DNA of 6,236 nucleotides from an uncultured Gammaproteobacteria bacterium (GTDB taxonomy: Bacteria > Pseudomonadota > Gammaproteobacteria > Pseudomonadales > Pseudohongiellaceae), in assembly GCA_903926285.1 (NCBI GenBank), contig CAIYIP010000134.1, positions 1 to 6,236 on the forward strand, given 5' to 3'. Numbering within the stretch: position 1 is the first letter of the stretch; each line of letters starts with the position of its first letter. The notes beneath the pieces were generated by a model, which did no database searches, was not told where the DNA came from, and saw only the letters and a list, made by a program, of their open reading frames with translations. The position numbers were made by a program, and so were the translations under genes. Shown piece after piece: positions 1-5,233 of this stretch.

Positions 1-113
1 CCTCAAACAACTTCTGGTGCCTGCGGTGAAGTTAGTACCCGACGTATACGGTACAGATGCTCGTCCTGGCGCTGTTGCAAACGCAACGCGAGTCCTGTCG
101 TGAAGTTGTTCAC
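1..113 (-). CDS. bioF: 8-amino-7-oxononanoate synthase, N-terminal fragment (partial; early in-frame stop)
   Basis: The visible 36 residues resemble the N-terminus of BioF, the PLP enzyme that condenses pimeloyl-ACP (or pimeloyl-CoA) with alanine to give KAPA, the first ring-assembly step of biotin synthesis. The supporting string is EHLYRIRRVLTSPQAPEVV, which matches the segment preceding the FCSNDYLGL-type motif in Pseudomonas-like BioF. I choose the GTG at 113: an AGAGG ribosome-binding site lies at 123-119 with 5 bases of spacing, and only 13 bases separate it from the bioB stop. The usual bioB-bioF operon order supports the call. Oddity: the frame reaches TGA at bases 5-3, although the family is normally about 390 residues. 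This could be a frameshift, a real truncation or a sequence error. The rest of the gene lies outside the window, so its state cannot be judged. The next frame reads E-G after V-V, as the family would, which favours a frameshift or error. Confidence 0.7.
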
Positions 114-118
114 CTGAG

Positions 119-123
119 CCTCT
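119..123 (-). promoter_or_regulatory. bioF ribosome-binding site fixing a GTG start
   Basis: AGAGG on the minus strand, 5 bases before the GTG at 113 and inside the short bioB-bioF gap. It decides between GTG 113 and in-frame ATG codons that lie inside bioB and lack comparable support. Confidence 0.55.
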
Positions 124-126
124 GCA

Positions 127-1158
127 TCAATGCGCGGCAGTAGCGTCGTAGTAGGCTGCAACATCGTGGCTTGAAATCTGGCGGCGGAAATCTTCTTCGT
201 GCACGGTCCTGCTTTCCGGGTGAATGCCGAGGCGTTTGAACAAAGCCATGTCATCATTCGCGAGCGGGTTCGAGGTGGTGAGCAGCTTGTCGCCATAAAA
301 AATCGAATTGGCACCCGCGAAGAAACAGAGGGCCTGCATCTGGTCATTCATCTGTTCGCGGCCGGCCGACAGGCGCACATGGGACTTCGGCATGAGGATG
401 CGCGCAACGGCAACGATGCGCACAAAGTCGAAAGGATCGAGGTCGGCAACATCCTGCAAAGGCGTGCCCTTGATTTTGACGAGGTGGTTAATCGGTACAC
501 TTTCCGGATGCTGCGGCAGGTTCGCCAGCTCACGCAAAAATCCCACCCGGTCATTCTGGCTTTCGCCCATGCCGACAATGCCGCCACTGCAGACCTTGAT
601 GCCTGCAGTGCGCACGTGATCGAGAGTATCAAGACGTTCATCAAAATTGCGCGTGGTAATGATCTTCGCGTAGTACTCACGCGAGGTATCGATATTGTGA
701 TTGTAGTAATCAAGGCCGGCAGCTGCCAGAGCTTCAGTTTGCTCCCTGCTTAACTGGCCAAGTGTCATGCAGGTTTCAAGTCCGAGCGCACGCACACCCT
801 TGACCATCGCGAGTACGGCAGGAAAATCTTTTTGCGAGGGATGTTTCCACGCAGCACCCATGCAAAAACGCGAAGCGCCGCTGTCTTTTGCGCGCTGCGC
901 TTCCTGGAGCACTTTCTCGACTTCCAGTAATTTCTCTTTTTTCAGTTCGGTATTGTAGTGACCGCTCTGCGAACAGTATTTGCAGTCTTCAGGACAGGCG
1001 CCCGTCTTGATGGAGAGGAGCGTGCTGACCTGTACGGCATTGGGGTCGAAATACTGGCGATGCAGGCTTTGGGCCTGAAACAGCAGGTCATTAAAAGGCA
1101 GTGCAAACAGGGCTTCGATTTCGTGGTTCTGCCAGTCATGGCGCAAGGGAGCAGACAT
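127..1158 (-). CDS. bioB: Biotin synthase (radical SAM)
   Basis: Inserts sulfur into dethiobiotin to make biotin, the last pathway step, in the cytoplasm. The 343-residue protein has the family's usual length. The radical-SAM cluster motif CxxxCxxC is at C55, C59 and C62 (GACPEDCKYCSQS). The ligands of the sacrificial [2Fe-2S] cluster are present as C99, C130, C190 and R262, each exactly two residues beyond the E. coli positions 97, 128, 188 and 260. The substrate motif YNHNIDTS covers 152-159, and VRLSAGREQM covers 261-270. The ATG at 1158 is supported by AAAGGA at 1170-1165 with 6 bases of spacing. One unusual residue is H225 in PINHLVKIKGTPL, where relatives usually have Met. bioF follows 13 bases downstream and is probably on the same mRNA. 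comF is divergent. Identification is secure. Confidence 0.98.
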   Translation of the reverse strand: MSAPLRHDWQNHEIEALFALPFNDLLFQAQSLHRQYFDPNAVQVSTLLSIKTGACPEDCKYCSQSGHYNTELKKEKLLEVEKVLQEAQRAKDSGASRFCMGAAWKHPSQKDFPAVLAMVKGVRALGLETCMTLGQLSREQTEALAAAGLDYYNHNIDTSREYYAKIITTRNFDERLDTLDHVRTAGIKVCSGGIVGMGESQNDRVGFLRELANLPQHPESVPINHLVKIKGTPLQDVADLDPFDFVRIVAVARILMPKSHVRLSAGREQMNDQMQALCFFAGANSIFYGDKLLTTSNPLANDDMALFKRLGIHPESRTVHEEDFRRQISSHDVAAYYDATAAH

Positions 1159-1180
1159 AGGGTTTCCTTTGTTCTTTTAA

Positions 1181-1210
1181 ATATTAGCCTGTCGGACCTG
1201 CCGGTTTGAA
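1181..1210 (-). promoter_or_regulatory. Candidate sigma-70 promoter for bioBF
   Basis: On the minus strand, TTCAAA (1210-1205) and TAATAT (1186-1181) are separated by 18 bases; each matches 4 of 6 consensus positions. Transcription would begin near 1174, giving a leader of only about 16 bases that still contains the bioB ribosome-binding site. The AT-rich stretch just upstream of bioB supports a promoter, but the match is modest and other placements are possible. Confidence 0.35.
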
Positions 1211-1237
1211 CTAGACTCAAAGCGGTCTGGTTAACAA
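1204..1237 (-). promoter_or_regulatory. Possible BirA (biotin repressor) operator, one strong and one weak half-site
   Basis: On the minus strand TTGTTAACC (1237-1229) matches the left half of the gammaproteobacterial BirA box TTGTAAACC-N16-GGTTTACAA at 8 of 9 positions. At the expected 16-base spacing lies AGTTCAAAC (1212-1204), which matches only 5 of 9 positions of the right half. The weak half overlaps the candidate bioB -35 element, which would suit repression by biotinyl-AMP-loaded BirA. The poor second half keeps confidence low, and whether this organism's BirA has a DNA-binding domain is unknown. Confidence 0.3.
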
Positions 1238-1365
1238 CCTTCAGGCTTACCAAACTCTCTGATTTCGGGCGCTTCGATAGGCTAGTTTCCGGCTATTACT
1301 GTCGCGTTATCTATGCCTGGAAGAGCAGTTTGCCCACCGGAGCAATGTTAGTGGGGCACCCAAAT

Positions 1366-2112
1366 ATGTCAACCAGCTTGATCAATAAAGTTTCCATTTG
1401 GGCAAAAAATGCGCAGTTTTGGCTAATGCCTGGCGTTTGTGTCGTGTGCCAGCAGCCGACGGGAACAAATGTTGACCTATGTGCAGCTTGCCGAAGGTCA
1501 CTTGTCGGGCTTGAAAGTCCCTGCACTGGTTGCGCCCTGCCGCTCCCTCCCGGCGACTACACCGGTACCTTATGTGGAAAGTGCCAGGGGCCTCTGCGGC
1601 TTGTTCATCGAACGACCGCAGGTTTCGCCTATCAGGCACCTGTTGCAGGTTTAATTGGCCAGTTTAAATACCAGGGTAAATTACAACATGGTCGCGTACT
1701 GACCGACCTGCTTCTGGAAGACATCCGCAGCAGTTATGAGCCAACGGCCCTGCCACAATTACTATTGCCCATACCACTGCATCCTGCGCGACTACGAGAA
1801 CGCGGCTATAACCAGGCTTTGCTGATGGCCCAACAGTTGGGAAGCGCGTTGCAGATTCCAGTGGCCCATGATGTGCTGCAACGAGTAATAAACACGTCCG
1901 CACAGCAAGGCTTGAGTGCGCGCGAACGCAAGCACAACCTGCGCCGGGCGTTTGCTCTGGCCTCAAGAGTTCAATTGCAGGATCTTGCCTCAATCGCGTT
2001 GATTGATGATGTCGTGACAACCATGAGCACGGTAAGGGAATTAGCGTGTTTGATCAGGAATAACGTGGAATCAGAACTGGCAATCCATGTGTGGTGCCTG
2101 GCAAGGGCCTAG
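1366..2112 (+). CDS. comF: ComF family phosphoribosyltransferase-like protein
   Basis: ComF/GntX proteins combine an N-terminal zinc-ribbon region with a C-terminal type I phosphoribosyltransferase fold. They are linked to DNA uptake in several bacteria, though no reaction is established. Starting at ATG 1366 the protein has 248 residues. Four CxxC pairs are seen at C25/C28, C39/C42, C53/C56 and C70/C73. They are followed by LPIPLHPARLRERGYNQ (134-150), an LSARERKHNLRRAF segment (183-196) and the PRPP loop IALIDDVVTT (210-219). The loop continues with Met220 where the family usually has Gly. Start choice is uncertain. ATG 1366 has a weak GTGGGG 9 bases upstream and gives a family-like 24-residue lead-in before the first Cys. 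An in-frame TTG at 1330 has GGAAG 6 bases upstream and would add 12 residues; ATG 1345 is also in frame. The divergent bioB neighbour matches the Pseudomonas arrangement. Function here is by family only. Confidence 0.9.
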   Translation: MSTSLINKVSIWAKNAQFWLMPGVCVVCQQPTGTNVDLCAACRRSLVGLESPCTGCALPLPPGDYTGTLCGKCQGPLRLVHRTTAGFAYQAPVAGLIGQFKYQGKLQHGRVLTDLLLEDIRSSYEPTALPQLLLPIPLHPARLRERGYNQALLMAQQLGSALQIPVAHDVLQRVINTSAQQGLSARERKHNLRRAFALASRVQLQDLASIALIDDVVTTMSTVRELACLIRNNVESELAIHVWCLARA

Positions 2113-2244
2113 TTTTAGCAAGACAGCGGCCGGGAGCTCAACCCGTTTGCTCAAGTCTCGATGAATTTATGTATTACCGTGGCAGGTTAAATGGCTATCA
2201 TCATTCCGATTTACTGAAATGTTAAAGTAGCGTATTCATCCTCC

Positions 2245-3522
2245 ATGATTGATCTCGATTTCGACAGAAAGCACCTCTGGCATCCTTACACCTCACTGCA
2301 GGAACCTTTACCGGTTTATCCAGTTGTTGGAGCGGCAGGTGTACATCTGCATCTGGAGAATGGTACGAAGCTGGTGGATGGCATGTCGTCCTGGTGGAGC
2401 GCCATTCATGGCTATCGCCATCCGGTACTGGATGCGGCAATCAAAGAACAACTGGGGCGCGTGGCACATGTCATGTTCGGAGGTATTACACACGAGCCGG
2501 CGGTGGAACTCGGCAAGTTACTAGTCGAACTCACGCCCGCCGGCCTCGACAAGGTTTTTTTCTGCGACTCAGGATCTGTGAGTGTAGAAGTCGCGATCAA
2601 GATGGCGCTGCAATACTGGATCAGTAAAGGCCAGAGCAGCAAGTCACGCTTGCTTACAATCAGCAAGGGTTATCACGGCGATACGTTTGCAGCGATGTCG
2701 GTGTGCGATCCTGTGACTGGAATGCATCACCTGTTCAACAACGTCTTGCTCCCGCAGTATTTTGTGCCTGAACCACAGATTCCCTTTGGGCGACCCTGTC
2801 CTGCAGAAGAACTCGATACCATGCGCAACATGCTGGTCACACACAGGCATGAAATTGCTGCGGTGATACTGGAGCCAATCGTGCAAGGTGCAGGCCGCAT
2901 GTATTTTTATTCTGCAGATTATTTGCAACAAGTCAGGCAACTGTGTGATGAATTTGAAGTCCTGCTCATTGCCGATGAAATTGCGACTGGTTTTGGCCGT
3001 AGCGGCCTGATGTTTGCGTGTGAACATGCAGGCATCACGCCCGACATTCTCTGCGTTGGCAAAGCGCTTACCGGTGGTTATATGACTTTGGCGGCAACGC
3101 TCTGCACTTCTGCCGTGAGTTCCGCGATTTCAGCCAATGGCGGCGTGTTTATGCATGGCCCGACGTTCATGGCCAATCCCCTCGCCTGCGCAGCCGCCGT
3201 GGCGAGCATAAAATTACTATGTGCTTCACCGTGGCAGCAGCACATTGCGGCTATTGCAGCGCAGTTAGCGCGGGAACTGGGTCCGTGCCTTGCCTGTCAT
3301 GAAGTCGCCGATGTGAGAGTGTTAGGCGCAATTGGCGTGGTTGAGATGCATAAGCCGGTCAACATGGCAGACGTACAACGGTTTTTTGTGCAGCGCGGAG
3401 TCTGGATCAGGCCCTTTGGTAAATTGGTGTATCTGATGCCTCCTTACATTATTGGTGCCGCGGAATTAAGCCAGCTTACCGCAGCGATTGTTGCTTTTAC
3501 GCAAACCGTTTCAACTCAATAA
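2245..3522 (+). CDS. bioA: Adenosylmethionine-8-amino-7-oxononanoate aminotransferase
   Basis: PLP-dependent transaminase that converts KAPA, the product of BioF, to DAPA, with S-adenosylmethionine as amino donor in the characterised enzyme. The 425-residue length is close to E. coli BioA (429). Visible landmarks: HLWHPYTS at 10-17 with Y15, the WW pair at 50-51, the PLP phosphate site CDSGSVSVEVAIKMA (107-121), YHG at 143-145, LIADEIATGFGRSG (241-254) with the cofactor Asp D244, and VGKALTGG with the Schiff-base Lys K273. R389 lies in VWIRPFGKLVYLMPPY. The ATG fits the family N-terminus, but no Shine-Dalgarno is visible; the bases just before it are TCCTCC. It lies 132 bases after comF in the same direction and is separated from bioBF, which is on the other strand. 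No clear promoter or BirA box was found in the gap. Identification is secure. Confidence 0.97.
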   Translation: MIDLDFDRKHLWHPYTSLQEPLPVYPVVGAAGVHLHLENGTKLVDGMSSWWSAIHGYRHPVLDAAIKEQLGRVAHVMFGGITHEPAVELGKLLVELTPAGLDKVFFCDSGSVSVEVAIKMALQYWISKGQSSKSRLLTISKGYHGDTFAAMSVCDPVTGMHHLFNNVLLPQYFVPEPQIPFGRPCPAEELDTMRNMLVTHRHEIAAVILEPIVQGAGRMYFYSADYLQQVRQLCDEFEVLLIADEIATGFGRSGLMFACEHAGITPDILCVGKALTGGYMTLAATLCTSAVSSAISANGGVFMHGPTFMANPLACAAAVASIKLLCASPWQQHIAAIAAQLARELGPCLACHEVADVRVLGAIGVVEMHKPVNMADVQRFFVQRGVWIRPFGKLVYLMPPYIIGAAELSQLTAAIVAFTQTVSTQ

Positions 3523-3543
3523 CACCCGATAACAAGACTTGAG

Positions 3544-3573
3544 TTTACCCGAGACCAGTCTGTTCGGTAGAAT
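3544..3573 (+). promoter_or_regulatory. Candidate sigma-70 promoter for the MetF-like gene
   Basis: TTTACC (3544-3549, 4 of 6 consensus) and TAGAAT (3568-3573, 5 of 6 consensus) are 18 bases apart in the gap after bioA. Transcription would start near 3580, about 30 bases before the GTG start, leaving room for the AAAGG at 3597-3601. This suggests that the gene can be expressed independently of bioA. Confidence 0.4.
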
Positions 3574-3609
3574 GGTTACCTGTATTTCCCCTCAACAAAG
3601 GTATCCGTA

Positions 3610-4509
3610 GTGTCTACCGAAAATAACAACATCATAAAATTTCTTGATAACTGTTCGCTTGAAGTCACCCCTGGTGGCGCCAAAAAAATTGAAGACTTCC
3701 GCGCCTTGATAAAGCCCGGCACCAGCGTTTATGTAACCTTTCTGCCTGGCTCCGATTTCAACGACACCGTAGCTACCGTCAAACGCCTTGCCGACGAAGG
3801 CATGAAGCCAGTCCCACACTTTGCCGCACGCTCTATCCCGAATCTGAAGTTTTTTGAAGAGAACCTGAAAATCCTCCAGGCCGAAGCCAAAGTCGACGAA
3901 GCTTTGCTGATTGGAGGCGGTGTTACCAATCCTGTAGGCGATTTTTCCAGCTCAATCGAAATCCTGCGCACAAACCTGTTCCAGAAATACGGCATTAACA
4001 AACTGGGCATTGCTGGCCATCCCGAAGGCTCGCCCGACATCCCCCCGGCTGAAGTCACCAAAGCCCTCTTGCAGAAAAATGCATATGCGAAAGAACATGG
4101 CATGGAGATGTACATCACGACCCAGTTCTGTTTTGAAGCAGAGCCCATCATTGAGTGGGACCGCCGCATTCGCGCCGAAGGCAACGAACTGCCGATTCAC
4201 ATCGGCATACCCGGCCTTGCCACCATCAAGACCTTGCTTGCCCACGCTACAGCGTGCGGCATTGGCCCATCTATGCGCATCATTACAAAACAGGCTGCCA
4301 ACATTGCAAAACTGCTGACTACTCGCATGCCCGACAAGATTACCCGTGATCTGGCGCGGTACCAGGCTGAAGATCCCAGCTGCGGCATTACTCAGTGTCA
4401 TCTCTATCCATTGGGTGGACTCGCCAAATCATCCAAGTGGCTCTATGCAGTGAAAGATGGCAACTTCAAACTTAATGACGAGGGCTTTGATCTTACGATC
4501 GAACTGTAA
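3610..4509 (+). CDS. MetF-family methylenetetrahydrofolate reductase-like protein
   Basis: Probable flavoprotein of the methylenetetrahydrofolate reductase TIM-barrel family, which interconverts 5,10-methylene- and 5-methyl-tetrahydrofolate. Its 299 residues equal the single-domain bacterial size (E. coli MetF 296). Family landmarks in order: LEVTP (17-21) with E18 matching the catalytic Glu28 of E. coli, VPHFAAR (68-74), LLIGGG (99-104), GIAGHPEGSP (133-142), TTQFCFE (170-176), HIGIPGL (197-203) and a C-terminal HLYPLGGLAKSSKW (264-277). Overall similarity to canonical MetF looks low. The RGD motif carrying E. coli Asp120 is GGG here, so the reaction and direction are uncertain. It could serve methyl-THF oxidation in methyl-group catabolism rather than methionine synthesis; that is only an inference. 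The GTG start is supported by AAAGG (3597-3601) with 8 bases of spacing. bioA lies 87 bases upstream and a terminator downstream. I give no symbol because a standard metF may exist elsewhere in the genome. Confidence 0.82.
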   Translation: MSTENNNIIKFLDNCSLEVTPGGAKKIEDFRALIKPGTSVYVTFLPGSDFNDTVATVKRLADEGMKPVPHFAARSIPNLKFFEENLKILQAEAKVDEALLIGGGVTNPVGDFSSSIEILRTNLFQKYGINKLGIAGHPEGSPDIPPAEVTKALLQKNAYAKEHGMEMYITTQFCFEAEPIIEWDRRIRAEGNELPIHIGIPGLATIKTLLAHATACGIGPSMRIITKQAANIAKLLTTRMPDKITRDLARYQAEDPSCGITQCHLYPLGGLAKSSKWLYAVKDGNFKLNDEGFDLTIEL

Positions 4510-4615
4510 GGTCCTGGATATGTGAGCCATTTCTCAGCAATCCTGTTGCTGATACTTATACTGGCTCCATGCAAGACGTTCCCTTCTGATGTGTGTTGAA
4601 GCTTGTAGTAATTGC

Positions 4616-4642
4616 AAACCCGGCCTTGGTCGGGTTTTTTTT
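4616..4642 (+). terminator. Rho-independent terminator downstream of the MetF-like gene
   Basis: AAACCCG (4616-4622) pairs with CGGGTTT (4631-4637) around an 8-base loop, and an unbroken run of eight T covers 4635-4642. It lies about 107 bases after the MetF-like stop codon and before the convergent folK end. On the minus strand the same stem has only a short broken T run after it, so termination of hemE-folK here would be weaker. Confidence 0.85.
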
Positions 4643-4701
4643 GCCTGCTTTTTAACCAACCAAACTCGGAACAGTTTGTAGGACCCGGTTTCAGCAGTCG
4701 T

Positions 4702-5217
4702 CTAAAGCAGGACCAGCGGCGGGTCCAAACATTGATCAAGCCATTCACCCAATGTGCTGCCTTTCAGTGGCCACTGTGCGCCGGCCAGAGCTAACCACGG
4801 CTCCAGAACAAAACGCCGCTCATGCGCACGCGGATGGGGCAGCACAAGAACTTCAATTGCAATCTGCTCTTGCCCAAACGTCAAGAGATCAAGATCCAGA
4901 GTGCGCGCTTCATTACGAATGCCGCTACGAACCCGGCCAAATTGAGCCTCTAGGTTTTGCAGTTTGTGCAGTAGGGAAAATGGATCTTCACCCGGCAGCG
5001 GCACCAGCCTTACAACTGCATTGACGTATCCGGGCGAGCCTGGAGGACAATCCTTTGGATCAGATTGGTAGAAGGGCGATACTTGCAGGGCTTCGCGCGA
5101 TAACAGAGCAAGTTCTGCGAGTACAGATTTGAGCGTTGTTAGTGGATCACCATATATACCGGAAAGATTTGCACCCAGAGCCACGAAAGCACTGTCTCTT
5201 TCTGCTGGACTTGCCAT
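4702..5217 (-). CDS. folK: 2-amino-4-hydroxy-6-hydroxymethyldihydropteridine pyrophosphokinase (HPPK)
   Basis: Transfers pyrophosphate from ATP to 6-hydroxymethyl-7,8-dihydropterin, giving the pterin substrate of dihydropteroate synthase in folate synthesis. From ATG 5217 it has 171 residues, within the family range. Visible motifs: FVALGANLSG (11-20), SPFYQSDP (47-54), GYVNAVVRL (63-71), FGRVR (93-97), ARTLDLDLL (104-112) with the Mg-binding D108 and D110, and LPHPRAHERRFVLEPW (126-141). The segment before R105 is RNEA where E. coli has RWGP, so the Trp of the E. coli active-site loop is absent; similar substitutions are not rare in the family. A TTG at 5223 could add two residues, but ATG with a GAAG about 7-8 bases upstream is preferred. 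It follows the hemE stop by 16 bases, so the two are probably co-transcribed, and it converges on the MetF-like gene. Confidence 0.95.
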   Translation of the reverse strand: MASPAERDSAFVALGANLSGIYGDPLTTLKSVLAELALLSREALQVSPFYQSDPKDCPPGSPGYVNAVVRLVPLPGEDPFSLLHKLQNLEAQFGRVRSGIRNEARTLDLDLLTFGQEQIAIEVLVLPHPRAHERRFVLEPWLALAGAQWPLKGSTLGEWLDQCLDPPLVLL

Positions 5218-5233
5218 AGTCAATCTTCAGAAT

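Noticed and set aside
114..347. Upstream in-frame extension of the bioF fragment into bioB
   Set aside because: The extension overlaps bioB in another frame and has no BioF similarity; the GTG at 113 has its own ribosome-binding site.
199..753. 184-codon plus-strand open frame opposite bioB
   Set aside because: It is antisense to bioB, has no recognisable domain, and BioB on the other strand shows every family residue; it is a shadow of coding composition.
1222..1256. GGTTAACAACC and nearby TTACC as a second palindromic regulatory site
   Set aside because: The arms pair poorly once spacing is fixed; only the single BirA-like half-site is worth keeping.
2116..2152. Possible terminator after comF
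   Set aside because: Only a 4-base arm (GCAA...TTGC) can be paired and no T run follows.
2185..2193. GGTTAAATG upstream of bioA as a BirA half-site
   Set aside because: Only the first few bases match, and no partner half-site exists at 14-16 bases spacing.
3729..4401. Two overlapping minus-strand open frames of about 150 codons opposite the MetF-like gene
   Set aside because: No family motifs or supporting context; the plus-strand reading shows ordered MetF motifs throughout.
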